DNA of 64,000 bases from Ensifer sp. LC11 (GCF_001695835.1 NZ_MBSO01000012.1:434001-498000); one strand, 5' to 3'; shown: positions 41,660 through 50,822, numbered from the stretch's first letter. Notes: a model not told the origin generated them from the letters alone. Program-made: numbers and translations.

Positions 41660-42100
41660 TCTCCGGCATCATCCCGAAGAGGCGGGAGCGGCCGCTTGCG
41701 GCCGGCCCCAACGGGATTGCGCGATGGTCTTCGCCAGCAGGATCGATGGCGCCATCGCGTCCCGCTCGTTAGCAACAATGCGGCGTTGCATTCAAGCCGC
41801 ATTCAAGGGGCAGGGCAAGAAAGTGCCACAGGAACGGCCGCACAAGTGAAGCGACGGTAGGGCTTACCCGGCACCCGGGGCACTTTCGCGCGACGAACCC
41901 CGATGGCTGATGAGAAAAAAACGTGAACAAACGCTGCCGGGATCGGCTGCGGCGAAAACGGTGGCGACGGTTCACGACATTGATTCCACGTTGAAATTTT
42001 CTGCACCGGCCGTCGTGGCGCGGTGCAGGCCTGTTCCTCGGCCAGCAAGGCTTGCAAATCCGGGCTTGCGTGTGCCGCCCGAATCCTGACACTCAGCCTC
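41660..42100. other. Intergenic region before the RecD-like helicase
   Basis: About 440 bases between divergent genes. No gene, repeat or clear promoter that I could support. Confidence 0.4.
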
Positions 42101-43228
42101 ATGCAATTTGCACCGCAACAGGACGAGGCCCTGAAGGCCGTTTCGCAATGGCTGAAAGAGGGCCGCTCGCCGCTCTTCCGGCTGTTCGGCTATGCCGGCA
42201 CCGGCAAGACCACGCTTGCCCGGCACTTCGCCGAGCATGTCGATGGCGACGTGCTGTTTGCCGCCTTTACCGGCAAGGCCGCGCAGGTGCTGCGCTCCAA
42301 GGGCGCGAGCAACGCCAAGACCATCCATTCGCTGATCTATCGCCCGCGGGGCGAGGAGGAGGTGGCGGACGAGGAAACCGGCAAGACCTCGATTGCGCCG
42401 ATGTTTTCCATCAACCGCCAGAGCCCGGTCGCCAAGGCCGCACTGATCATCGTCGACGAATGCTCGATGGTGGACGAGGCGCTCGGCAAGGACCTGATGA
42501 GCTTCGGCACGCCGATCCTGGTGCTGGGGGATCCCGGCCAGCTTCCACCGGTTTCGGGCGGCGGCTACTTTACCAATCAGGAGCCGGATTACCTTCTGAC
42601 CGACATCCATCGCCAGGCGCGCGACAATCCGATCATCCAGCTGGCGATGCAGGTGCGCGAAGGCAACGAGATCATGCATGGCGACTACGGTACCACGAAG
42701 GTGATCGGCCGCTCGCAGGTCAACCAGGAACTGGTGCTGGAAGCCGACCAGGTGCTGGTCGGCACCAACAAGACCCGGCGCCGCTATAACCAGCGGCTGC
42801 GCGAGCTCAAGGGTTTTACCAGCGAATACCCGCAATCGGGCGACAAGCTGGTCTGCCTCAGGAACGACCCGGCCAAGGGCCTGCTCAACGGTTCGCTGTG
42901 GCAGGTGATGAGCTCGTCGAAGGAGACGGTGAAGCCCGGCATCAACCTGATGATCCGCCCCGAAGACGACGACATGGATCGCGGCGCGGCCAAGATCAAG
43001 CTCCTGAAGGCCGCCTTCGAGGACGTCGAGAGCGAGATCCCCTGGTCGACGCGCAAGCGCTACGACGAGTTCGACTACGGCTATGCCCTGACGGTGCACA
43101 AGTCGCAGGGCTCGCAATGGAACAATGTCGTGCTGTTTGACGAAAGCTGGGCCTTCCGTGACACCCGGGAGCGCTGGCTTTATACGGCGATCACCCGCGC
43201 GGCCGAGAGGCTGACCATCGTCCGCTGA
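42101..43228 (+). CDS. RecD-like ATP-dependent DNA helicase (superfamily 1)
   Basis: A 375-residue compact SF1B helicase. Motif I GYAGTGKTT (residues 30-38), motif II DECSMVD, motif III LGDPGQLPPV, motif IV-like LLTDIHRQARDNPI, and motifs V/VI in YGYALTVHKSQGSQWNNVVL and LYTAITRAAERLTIV. It lacks the N-terminal domain of RecD and RecD2 and resembles stand-alone AAA_30/UvrD_C_2 helicases. Probably acts in repair or replication fork processing. No Shine-Dalgarno sequence before the ATG; the start is set by homology to the family N-terminus. Confidence 0.9.
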   Translation: MQFAPQQDEALKAVSQWLKEGRSPLFRLFGYAGTGKTTLARHFAEHVDGDVLFAAFTGKAAQVLRSKGASNAKTIHSLIYRPRGEEEVADEETGKTSIAPMFSINRQSPVAKAALIIVDECSMVDEALGKDLMSFGTPILVLGDPGQLPPVSGGGYFTNQEPDYLLTDIHRQARDNPIIQLAMQVREGNEIMHGDYGTTKVIGRSQVNQELVLEADQVLVGTNKTRRRYNQRLRELKGFTSEYPQSGDKLVCLRNDPAKGLLNGSLWQVMSSSKETVKPGINLMIRPEDDDMDRGAAKIKLLKAAFEDVESEIPWSTRKRYDEFDYGYALTVHKSQGSQWNNVVLFDESWAFRDTRERWLYTAITRAAERLTIVR

Positions 43229-43254
43229 ACGGCATTGCCGGAAAGGATGCGACG

Positions 43255-43608
43255 TTGCCGAACAACCGGATCATCCTTTACGCCCACGACATGGAAGCGA
43301 CTGTCAGCTTCTATGAGAAGCACTTCGGTTTTCAGGCATTGCGCGCGACCGGTGACCGGATCGTCGAGCTGATCTCAGGCGAGGGCGGCGCCAGCCTGAT
43401 GATCCACCCGGCGGCCAAGGGGCAGCGCCGCGGCCAATCGTTGGTCAAGCTGGTATTCGATGTCAGGGATGTCGAGGCCTTTTGTCAGCGCTGCGCTGCC
43501 GACGGGCTGGTCTTTGGGGCCATTCACCAGGCCGACGGCTATCAATTCGCCAATGCGAAGGATCCGTCAGACAATCCGATCTCGGTTTCCAGCCGCGCGT
43601 TCCGCTAG
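43255..43608 (+). CDS. VOC-family (glyoxalase/bleomycin-resistance fold) protein
   Basis: A 117-residue VOC protein: RIILYAHDMEATVSFYEKHF, VELISGEGGASLMIHP, and AKDPSDNPISVSSR give the paired beta-alpha-beta-beta-beta modules. Metal ligands are unclear. Begins with TTG, supported by GGAAAGGA upstream. It follows the helicase by 26 bases in the same direction and may be read with it. Confidence 0.82.
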   Translation: MPNNRIILYAHDMEATVSFYEKHFGFQALRATGDRIVELISGEGGASLMIHPAAKGQRRGQSLVKLVFDVRDVEAFCQRCAADGLVFGAIHQADGYQFANAKDPSDNPISVSSRAFR

Positions 43609-43630
43609 ATGTGACCGTCGAACGGCCCTG

Positions 43631-44305
43631 CTATCGTTTGGTCGCCATCCACAGCACGTGGCGGGCACCGCCGCGTTTGCCGTTGGCGCGCACGTTGACC
43701 TCGTCGGTGGCAAAGCCGACCTCGCGCAGGCGGCGCGTAAAGGCGCTGTCCGGTGCGGATGACCAGACGGCAAGCACGCCGTTGGCGCGCAGCGCCGCCT
43801 TGGCGGCGCGAAGCCCGGTATGGCTGTAGAGGCTGTCGTTGGAGGGACGGGTCAGGCCATCCGGGCCATTGTCGACGTCCAGCAGGATGGCGTCATAGGC
43901 GGCCGTCTTCGCGCGGATCAGCGCACCGACATCGCCGATATGGATGTCGACCCGCGGATCGTCGAGCGTGCCCTTGTGCAGCTCCGCCATCGGCCCGCGC
44001 GCCCAGTCGACGACGGCAGGCACGAGCTCGGCGACGACGACACGGGCATCCTGCGGCAGCACGCCAAGGGCGGCACGCAGGGTAAAGCCCATGCCGAGAC
44101 CGCCGATCAGCATGCTCATGTTCTTCCGGCCGGCGATCCGCTCGTAGGCGAGCGTCGCCAGCGCCTCTTCCGAGCCGCTCAGCCGGCTGTTCATCAGCTC
44201 CGTCGAGCCGAGCATGATCGAGAATTCCTGGCCGCGCTGCTTCAGGCGCAACTCGTCGCCGTCGCCGGGAATGGTTGCGCGGTCCAGCTCTATCCAGGGA
44301 AGCAT
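43631..44305 (-). CDS. Spermidine-synthase-like SAM-dependent methyltransferase
   Basis: A 224-residue protein with the spermidine synthase fold: MSMLIGGLGMGFTLRAALGV (SAM/dcSAM-binding loop), ARVVVAELVPAVVDWARGPM, HIGDVGALIRAKTAAYDAIL, LLDVDNGPDGL. The aminopropyltransferase catalytic DxxD pattern is not convincing, so it may be a methyltransferase-like relative. ATG 44305 has GAGAGACCCG upstream; 53 further codons are open but lack signals. Confidence 0.83.
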   Translation of the reverse strand: MLPWIELDRATIPGDGDELRLKQRGQEFSIMLGSTELMNSRLSGSEEALATLAYERIAGRKNMSMLIGGLGMGFTLRAALGVLPQDARVVVAELVPAVVDWARGPMAELHKGTLDDPRVDIHIGDVGALIRAKTAAYDAILLDVDNGPDGLTRPSNDSLYSHTGLRAAKAALRANGVLAVWSSAPDSAFTRRLREVGFATDEVNVRANGKRGGARHVLWMATKR

Positions 44306-44489
44306 CGGGTCTCTCACTTGTGTCGTTTCAGCGCCTCGTAACATGAGCGCGCCGAAGACACCACATTGCGATGATAGAGAGAGATTTGTGGCGAGACGGG
44401 TACCGCTGCAGGAGAGAGCATCCCACGACGCGGCGTTTTCCGCGTGCGAGCGCAGGGATGGCACGCGCCGCCTTGACGCCGGTGTTCTG

Positions 44490-45167
44490 TTACTCCGCCG
44501 CGATCATGCCGGCGAGAACCGCCTTGGCGATTGCCTGGAAGCGGTTGTTGGCGCCGAATTTGCGGATGATGCCGGCTTCGAGCGTCAGCGCTGCCGCCAC
44601 ATCCATGTCCATCAGCCCGGCGATGCGCGGGGCCGGATAGCCGTCCGCCATGAAGGTCAGGCATTCGCTTTCGATCGGCGAGAGATGGATATGGCCGTCC
44701 TCGTCGGTTTCGCCGCCGCCGGCATCGCCGGTTTCGAGCAACTCGGTGATACGCTGCATCTGACGGCGCAGGTTCGCCTGTTGGGCGGCAAGCTCACGGC
44801 GCCGTGCCAACAGCGCCTCGCGGAACAATCGGTCGGCCTCCGGCTGGTCTGCGGTGGTGGCAAGGGCGGTCAACAGTTCCAGGATCGCCGCAATGGGCAT
44901 GTCGATCTCGCGGCAGGCGTTGATGACGGCCATGCGGCGGATGTGTTCCTCGCCATAGACCCGCATCGGCCCCATGCGGGCGGCGGTCAGAAGGCCTTTC
45001 TCCTCGTAGAAATGCAAGGTGCGATGGGTTACGCCAAAGGCATCGGCCATATCGGCGATCGCAAGCGGGGTCATGGGATCGTGGTGGGGAAGAGGCAAGT
45101 TGGGCAGAAAGCCGACGCGATCGGGCGCGGCCAGCACGCCCTCGTATTTCCAGTGGTCTCGCGGCAT
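44490..45167 (-). CDS. MerR-family regulator with LuxR/GerE-like C-terminal region
   Basis: A 225-residue regulator with two DNA-binding-like regions. The MerR HTH (residues ~33-105) reads LAIADMADAFGVTHRTLHFY, then EKGLLTAARMGPMRVYGEEH. A coiled region follows (about 110-145). The C-terminus (about 163-222) reads LSPIESECLTFMADGYPAPR, then IRKFGANNRFQAIAKAVLAG, resembling the LuxR/GerE helix-turn-helix. No metal-sensing cysteines. ATG 45167 begins MPRDHWKYEG; there is no strong ribosome-binding site. Divergent partner gene not evident. Confidence 0.8.
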   Translation of the reverse strand: MPRDHWKYEGVLAAPDRVGFLPNLPLPHHDPMTPLAIADMADAFGVTHRTLHFYEEKGLLTAARMGPMRVYGEEHIRRMAVINACREIDMPIAAILELLTALATTADQPEADRLFREALLARRRELAAQQANLRRQMQRITELLETGDAGGGETDEDGHIHLSPIESECLTFMADGYPAPRIAGLMDMDVAAALTLEAGIIRKFGANNRFQAIAKAVLAGMIAAE

Positions 45168-45194
45168 ATCGTTGGTCCCCGGTCTACAGCCTGC

Positions 45195-45232
45195 GCGTCC
45201 ATCCGGCACGCTCGCGTCCATCCGGCACGCTG
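45195..45232 (+). repeat. Tandem 19-base duplication upstream of the MerR gene
   Basis: GCGTCCATCCGGCACGCT plus one base, twice in direct tandem (45195-45213, 45214-45232), 28 bases upstream of the MerR-type start. Likely a recent duplication in the leader or promoter. Confidence 0.75.
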
Positions 45233-45596
45233 TTTCTGCAAAGTTTCCTGAATCGAAATCGATCCAGGGCGCGCGCAATCCGCGTCCGGAAACGGTGGCG
45301 ATCGCCGGGTCTCTCAAAGGTGCGGACGGATCCGCGCGGTGAGGCACTCGTTGATCGTCAACGACCATACCTGCTGCTCGGTTGGGGCATCCCGCGGCGC
45401 AAGCGCGGCTTACTCAGGACAGCGATGCTTGCCTGACGAGCAACCAGGCACTCATTCCCAACGCATGCGTGCACCGTATATGCGAATCGCTAATATGACC
45501 AGTCTTTAAAATGGTGGGCCGTCGATCGCGGCGGTACCTGCACCCACCGGCCCCGCCAGGCGGCGTCCGCTGCCTGTTTCCTTTGGGCGTCGTCGG

Positions 45597-45688
45597 TTAG
45601 GACGGCAAAAACACGCCGCAATTCAAAGGGCTGCAGCGACCTTTGCGCGTCTGGAACCTTTGCGCGTCTGGCAAGACGCGCGGCGCTT
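45597..45688 (+). repeat. Dispersed palindromic intergenic element, family A copy 4
   Basis: Contains GGACGGCAAAAACACGCCGC, AATTCAAAGGGCTGCAGCGA, and the word CCTTTGCGCGTCTGG twice, then AAGACGCGCGGCGCTTG. The first hairpin is degraded; the second module is partly duplicated. Directly followed by a family B element. Confidence 0.65.
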
Positions 45689-45793
45689 GAGGGCATCCCG
45701 TTTGATGGGCGGGATCATTGAAAGGGGAGAAGGCGCTTTGGAACCAAGGCGCCAAAGCGTCCTTCGCGCGTTCATCTGGACGCACGGCGTCTT
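45689..45793 (+). repeat. Dispersed palindromic element, family B copy 1
   Basis: GGGCATCCCG...GGCGGGATCATTG, then AAGGCGCTTTGGAACCAAGG, CGCCAAAGCGTCCTTCGCGC and GTTCATCTGGACGCACGGCG. The last part matches 63169-63208. The end overlaps the 3' end of the minus-strand gene at 45792 by two bases. The rest of 45168-45596 shows no gene. Confidence 0.6.
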
Positions 45794-46904
45794 AGTGCCC
45801 GATGACCTTGAGCGGGCTGTTGGCGCTGAGGATGAAGAGCGGCTCGTCGCCGCGCAGCGGCGAGAGTTTCTGCTGGCAGGACCAGGCTTCCTCGAAGGCA
45901 CCGCGCGTGAGGTGCCGGCGATAGCGCTGGGTAGAGGCCATGCAGCCCATGAGCGGGCTTTCGACCTGCTCTTCACGGGCGTGCTGGTAGATCTCGCCAT
46001 CGAGCGAAAACAGTTCGGAGGCGAGCGACATGCTTTCAAACAGCAGGTCCGGCTCGGTCTCCAGCCGTTTCCAGGTGATGAAGTCCTGGCGCAACGGCAC
46101 GTTCTCGCCGTCGTGGGAGAGGGTCACGCGGATGCCCTGCGCCGGCGCGTCATACCAGGTGACCTGCACGGTGAAGGAGAGGGCGGAGTTGCGCGAGACC
46201 GGTCGGCCGGTGTCGCCGTCGGTGGCGCGCGCCAGTGTCTTGTGGCGCTGGGCGGCAAGGCGCAGTGCCGTGGCAAAGGCTTTCGCGTCCCCGTTTTCGG
46301 CGCCGCTCAGCTTCACGTTCACCGAAGGCAAGACCCGTTCGGTGGCGTGGCGGGCGTTGAAGAGCTTTGCCTGGGCGTCGAGGTCCAGCGTCATTTCCTG
46401 CGAGGGCATCGGCGCAAAGAGCAAAAGCGGCAGGACGGTCAGCACCGAAAGCGGCGAGGAGAGCGGCGCCGGCGGCCAGGCCGGACGGTGTCCGGCAAGG
46501 CGCCGCTTGGCCGGCTTCGGCTGGCGGGTCGACGGGGCGGAAGCCTGTTCCACTTCCGTCCGCATATGGCGGTACTCCGGAACATAGGTCCCCTTGGGGA
46601 TGGCGATGCGCCATTCTTCGTCTGCGCCGTCGCCCTCGTAGAAGGCCTTGAGCAGCTTGCGCAACTTGCCGGCGTGCACCCGCACCAACGGGTCGCTGTC
46701 GGCATTGAAGGCCTGGGGGCGGTCGAAGACGTCGATGGCGATCGAGTAGCCCTTGAGCTGATGGCCTTCGCCAATCATCTCCTTTTCGACGACATAGGCG
46801 AGGAACGCTCTCAGGCGCTCGGATCGCGCGAAAGCCTTGCTTTCGAGGATGCGACGGAGCGTCCGCCGTATCGTCTCGTCGCAGGGTCTTTCGACCGTCG
46901 TCAT
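45792..46904 (-). CDS. Membrane protein with cyclase/CadC-like N-terminal domain
   Basis: A 370-residue protein. The N-terminal ~110 residues (ESKAFARSERLRAFLAYVVE, LKGYSIAIDVFDRPQAFNAD, SDPLVRVHAGKLRKLLKAFY, IAIPKGTYVPEY) match the N-terminal domain common in rhizobial adenylate cyclase-like and TPR proteins and resemble a winged-helix. A proline-rich linker and one hydrophobic segment (PLSVLTVLPLLLFAPM) lead to a unique, probably periplasmic C-terminal domain. No cyclase or TPR domain is present. ATG 46904 has GGAG upstream; the frame extends 23 codons further. Confidence 0.72.
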   Translation of the reverse strand: MTTVERPCDETIRRTLRRILESKAFARSERLRAFLAYVVEKEMIGEGHQLKGYSIAIDVFDRPQAFNADSDPLVRVHAGKLRKLLKAFYEGDGADEEWRIAIPKGTYVPEYRHMRTEVEQASAPSTRQPKPAKRRLAGHRPAWPPAPLSSPLSVLTVLPLLLFAPMPSQEMTLDLDAQAKLFNARHATERVLPSVNVKLSGAENGDAKAFATALRLAAQRHKTLARATDGDTGRPVSRNSALSFTVQVTWYDAPAQGIRVTLSHDGENVPLRQDFITWKRLETEPDLLFESMSLASELFSLDGEIYQHAREEQVESPLMGCMASTQRYRRHLTRGAFEEAWSCQQKLSPLRGDEPLFILSANSPLKVIGH

Positions 46905-47380
46905 CGGTGCTTGCTCCAGGGTCATCGGATCTAAAAATCTAAGAAAGGCGATCGCGGCGCGGGCCAGGGCCAATCGATCTGATTCGGGAACTTAAGGCCA
47001 AAAAAGGTGGTTGTCAGGGGTGGTATTCGCCAAATTTGAGTTTTTCCTGAAATAAACGTAAAAATTGCGTCCGTTGCCCCTGTGACAGATCGTAGCGGCG
47101 GCCATCTGCCCTGTAGCGAGCCTGCGGCCAGCGCAAAAGTTGCGCCCTTTGTGATTGAGTTTCCTGCATATTAGAGACGCCGATTGTCAAGATTCGATCA
47201 AGACAAGGCGGGCAAACGACCCGCGCGCAATCGTCGCGGCTGTTGCGCTGGTACTCCTTGGAATTGCTGCATAATCGGACCTCAAACCGTTTCTGGTTTC
47301 AGCAATTATGCAGTAGAACATTGCATCCACATTGCCCGCATCCGGGCCTCTATCCGGCCCCGCCTCTGGAAAGTTCAGAC
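46905..47380. other. Intergenic region upstream of pdxJ, with one hairpin
   Basis: About 475 bases between divergent genes. A hairpin with perfect 9-base arms CTGCATAAT (47267-47275)/ATTATGCAG (47305-47313) encloses a second stem AAACC/GGTTT. It resembles the first half of family A elements. No gene is supported. Confidence 0.5.
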
Positions 47381-48133
47381 ATGCCTGCAAAACTGTCCGT
47401 GAATCTGAATGCCGTCGCAATGCTGCGCAACCGGCGCGATCTGCCCTGGCCCTCCGTCACCGCACTTGGACGTATCGCGCTCGAAGCGGGTGCCGCAGGT
47501 CTCACGGTGCATCCGCGGCCCGATCAGCGCCATGTCCGCTTTACCGATCTGCAGCCGATCCGCGCGCTGATCGATGGGGCGTTTCCGGACACCGAGTTCA
47601 ACATGGAAGGCTATCCGAACGAGGAGTTTCTCGGCCTCGTGGAAACGCACCGGCCGGAACAGGTGACGCTGGTGCCTGATGATCCGGCACAGGCGACCTC
47701 CGACCATGGCTGGGACTTCCGCAAGAACCACAACCTGCTTGGCAATGTCGTCGGCCGGCTGAAGAAGAAGGGTTTTCGGGTTTCGCTGTTTGCCGATGGT
47801 GACGAAGACAAGGAAGCGCTGCGCATCGCCAAGGAGACGGGCGCTGACCGCATTGAGCTCTATACCGGCCCCTATGGCGGTTGCTTTGACGATCCCGACA
47901 AGGCGGAAAAGATCGCCGGCGAACTCGGCCGCACGGCGGCGATTGCGGCTGAGCTCGGCCTCGAGGTGAACGCCGGCCACGACCTGACGGTCGCCAATCT
48001 GCCGCTGCTCGCCAGGCACATCCCCAACCTTGCCGAAGTGTCGATCGGCCACGGTCTGACGGCGGATGCGCTGGAATACGGCATGGCCGAGACCGTGCGC
48101 CGCTTCCGCCGCGCCTGCGGCCAGGAGGTCTGA
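47381..48133 (+). CDS. pdxJ: Pyridoxine 5'-phosphate synthase
   Basis: A 250-residue TIM-barrel enzyme that condenses 1-deoxyxylulose 5-phosphate with 3-amino-2-oxopropyl phosphate in vitamin B6 synthesis. The family N-terminus [20 protein letters not shown] is intact, with [48 protein letters not shown] and [15 protein letters not shown]. The ATG at 47381 gives the expected length. It is followed 13 bases later by a histidine phosphatase gene, probably co-transcribed. Confidence 0.94.
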   Translation: MPAKLSVNLNAVAMLRNRRDLPWPSVTALGRIALEAGAAGLTVHPRPDQRHVRFTDLQPIRALIDGAFPDTEFNMEGYPNEEFLGLVETHRPEQVTLVPDDPAQATSDHGWDFRKNHNLLGNVVGRLKKKGFRVSLFADGDEDKEALRIAKETGADRIELYTGPYGGCFDDPDKAEKIAGELGRTAAIAAELGLEVNAGHDLTVANLPLLARHIPNLAEVSIGHGLTADALEYGMAETVRRFRRACGQEV

Positions 48134-48146
48134 GGCCGCTTGCGTC

Positions 48147-48779
48147 ATGAAGGACCTCTTCATCGTTACCCATGCGGAATCCGTCCATCACCTCGAAGGC
48201 CGGGTGGGCGGCTGGTATGACACCGGCCTGACGGCGCGCGGTCAAAGGGACGCGGAGGCGACCGCCGAACGGCTGGCTGCCCTGGTCGGCAGCCGCGACG
48301 TCGAGATTTTCAGCTCCGATCTTCTGCGTGCCTCGGAAACGGCCGCAGCTGTTTCCAGGCGCCTCTTGCAGCCCGTGACCGAAACCGCCGCTCTTCGGGA
48401 AATCAGCTATGGCGTGGCCGGCGGCAAGCCGCAGGCATGGCTCGATGCGCGCTATGTGCCGGCGCCGGACGACAACCGGTTGGATCACGACTGCGGCATC
48501 GAAGGCGCTGAAACCCGCCGCGATGTCGCGGCGCGGGTCTTTCCGTGTGTCGACGCGATCGCGGAACGGCCATGCGAGACGCAGATTATCGTCACCCACG
48601 GCTTCACGCTCACGCTCGTGATCGCCGCCTGGATGAAAGTGCCGATCGAGGCAACGGGGTTTTTGAGCTTTCCGGCGAAATCCGGCAGCATCACGCATCT
48701 GCGCCAGGACGATTTTTTCCGAAATCGGGCCATCGTCACTTTGGCGGATGCCTCTCACCTGACAATCGAAGCGCCGTAA
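48147..48779 (+). CDS. Histidine phosphatase-family protein with variant active site
   Basis: A 210-residue phosphoglycerate-mutase-fold protein. The first active-site motif is VTHAESVHHLEGRVGGWYDT, so the usual RHG triplet is THA; the catalytic histidine remains but its arginine is lost. Later parts are conserved: LTARGQRDAEATAERLA, SSDLLRASETAAAVSRRLL, IIVTHGFTLTLVI. The same THxE variant is known in a subgroup of this family. Substrate unknown. Co-directional with pdxJ. Confidence 0.85.
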   Translation: MKDLFIVTHAESVHHLEGRVGGWYDTGLTARGQRDAEATAERLAALVGSRDVEIFSSDLLRASETAAAVSRRLLQPVTETAALREISYGVAGGKPQAWLDARYVPAPDDNRLDHDCGIEGAETRRDVAARVFPCVDAIAERPCETQIIVTHGFTLTLVIAAWMKVPIEATGFLSFPAKSGSITHLRQDDFFRNRAIVTLADASHLTIEAP

Positions 48780-48876
48780 TGTCCTGAATACTCTCAGACA
48801 ACGCGCGAAGATCGCATGCAACCAGATGTAAGGGCTGCTATAGCTCGAGCCCGTCCTTTTCCCACGTATCCGGCCA

Positions 48877-50091
48877 ATGACATTTTCCCCCAGCTTCCGC
48901 GAACGCATTGTTCTTTACGCACTTCTGACGTCACTCACGTCCATCAGCATCGATGCGCTGTTGCCGGGATTGCGTGAGATCGGCACCGATGTCGGGGTTC
49001 AGCCGCCGCTTTCGACGCAGCACGTCATATCGCTGTTCATCTTCGGCATGGCGTTCGGCGAGCTTTTGCTCGGGCCGCTCTCCGACGCGATGGGGCGGAA
49101 GAGGGCGCTGGTTCTCGGCCTTGGCGTCTACGCGCTCGGAACGGTGATCGCGATGGTGGCGGGGTCCCTCGAAATGGTCATCTTCGGCCGCTTCCTGCAG
49201 GGCGTCGGCGTTTCGGGACCGAAGATCGCCACGCGCGCCATGATCCGCGACCAGTTCGAGGGCGATCAGATGGCCCGCGTCATGTCGTTCATGTTCACGC
49301 TCTTCATCCTCGTGCCGATGCTGGCGCCCGGCCTCGCGCAGGGGATCATTGCCGTTGGAGGCTGGCGCAGCGTCTTTGCCGTCTATCTCGTGGTGGCCGG
49401 ACTTCTTGGGCTGTGGCTGGTGATGCGCCAACCGGAAACCTTGCCTGCGGACAGGCGCATTCCGTTTCGTCCGCGGCTGCTCGTGGCGAATGGCCGGCGC
49501 ATCCTGGCACACCGGCGCGTCATGCTGCTGATCGTGGCGACCGGGCTCGTTTTCGGTGCGCAGCTCCTCTATTTGAGCACCGCGGCGGACCTCTTCTTCG
49601 ATGCCTACGGGATCGGACAAACCTTCCCCCTGTATTTCGCGATGCTGGCGACCGGCATCGGGCTTGCGTCGTTTCTCAACGCCAAGCTCGTGCAACGCTT
49701 TGGAGCAGACAGGATGGCGCGCCACGGCTTTGTCGGTCTTGCTTTGGCGGGGCTCGCAATGCTTGCCGCATCCACCCTTTGGGCCGGCCGGCCGCCGCTC
49801 ACGGTGCTGATGGTGCTCGGCTTTGCGGCCTTCTTTGCCGTGGGGGTGCTCTTCGGCAACCTGAACGCCATGGCCATGCGCTCGCTTGGACAGGTTGCGG
49901 GTCTCGGGGCATCGTTGATCGCCTCCGGATCAAGCCTGATCGCGACCCTGTTTGCAGTCGCGATCGGTGCCTTTTACGACGGCACGACACTCAACCTGTC
50001 GGTCGGGTTCTTTCTCGCCGGCGTCAGCGCGCTGGTTCTCTCGGAGATCGCCGCGCGGGCAGATGGCTCGCCGGTGGAGGCCGCAAGGTAG
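48877..50091 (+). CDS. Bcr/CflA-type MFS multidrug efflux transporter
   Basis: A 404-residue inner-membrane transporter with twelve predicted helices. MFS motif A appears as GPLSDAMGRKRALVLGLGVY and the family signature LPGLREIGTDVG is in the first periplasmic loop; GVGVSGPKIATRAMIRDQF fits the Bcr/CflA subgroup motif. It would export drugs by proton antiport. Monocistronic, with no nearby regulator. Confidence 0.9.
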   Translation: MTFSPSFRERIVLYALLTSLTSISIDALLPGLREIGTDVGVQPPLSTQHVISLFIFGMAFGELLLGPLSDAMGRKRALVLGLGVYALGTVIAMVAGSLEMVIFGRFLQGVGVSGPKIATRAMIRDQFEGDQMARVMSFMFTLFILVPMLAPGLAQGIIAVGGWRSVFAVYLVVAGLLGLWLVMRQPETLPADRRIPFRPRLLVANGRRILAHRRVMLLIVATGLVFGAQLLYLSTAADLFFDAYGIGQTFPLYFAMLATGIGLASFLNAKLVQRFGADRMARHGFVGLALAGLAMLAASTLWAGRPPLTVLMVLGFAAFFAVGVLFGNLNAMAMRSLGQVAGLGASLIASGSSLIATLFAVAIGAFYDGTTLNLSVGFFLAGVSALVLSEIAARADGSPVEAAR

Positions 50092-50196
50092 GCGGTGGCG
50101 AAGGTTCGGCAGGCGATGTGACGCCGTTTTTCACGGCGCCCGCCTGATGAGCGCGACGCTCCGGATTTCGAAGCGTCGCGAACCGCGTACAACGCC

Positions 50197-50246
50197 AGAG
50201 CATCCCGCTTTCAAAGTGGAATCACTTGGAGGCGGAAAGATGCTCT
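50197..50246 (+). repeat. Dispersed palindromic element, family B copy 2
   Basis: AGAGCATC (50197-50204) to GATGCTCT (50239-50246), enclosing CCGCTTTCAAAGTGGAATCA and CTTGGAGGCGGAA. Outer 8-base inverted repeat is perfect. It overlaps the 3' end of the frameshifted VOC gene by two bases. Confidence 0.75.
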
Positions 50247-50627
50247 AGCCGTTGTAGACCACAGAAATCTTGTTGCCGGACGGATCACGCATGTAGGCGG
50301 CGTACCAGTCTGGCCCATAATGCGGACGTGGGCCGGGTGCACCTTCGTCCGTCCCACCGCTGGCCATGGCGGCCTGGTAGAAAGCATCGACTTCCGCGGG
50401 AGACTTGACCATGAACCCGACCATGGACCCATTTCCGCAGCTTGCCGGTTCACCGTCGAAGGGTTTGCAGACCCACAAGACGAAGCCTTTGCCGGAGCCG
50501 CCTTCGGAATAGGCGCGCCAATCCGGAAACTCCAGATGCTTGCTCCATCCGATCGTCGCGAGGATTGCGTCATAGAAGAGTTTGACTGGGTGCAGTCCAA
50601 TGCACCCACGGTCACATAAGCGCTCAT
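50245..50627 (-). pseudogene. VOC-family gene interrupted by a one-base frameshift
   Basis: Two overlapping frames together encode one ~127-residue VOC protein. The first ends after MSAYVTVGALD (start 50627). A different frame continues HPVKLFYDAILATIGWSKHL through MRDPSGNKISVVYNG to the stop at 50245. A single missing base at about 50594-50596 (CTG codon after GAC) explains the break. GGAGATC precedes the start. Either a recent pseudogene or a sequencing error. Confidence 0.8.
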
Positions 50628-50822
50628 GATCTCCCCTTTCTCCAGCAGTGGAATTGCGGGATTTCATAGCGCGAAAAACAGAACATAATAAGAACAGATG
50701 ATGCGGAAACGCCGTTCTCGCCGCAATATCCGGGCGGATTGTGTCACAATCGTTCCCGGGGCTTCGTCAGTCCAGGAGCCCGGCGCAAACGGCCGGGCCC
50801 ACTCCATTTCAAGCGCGGCCGC

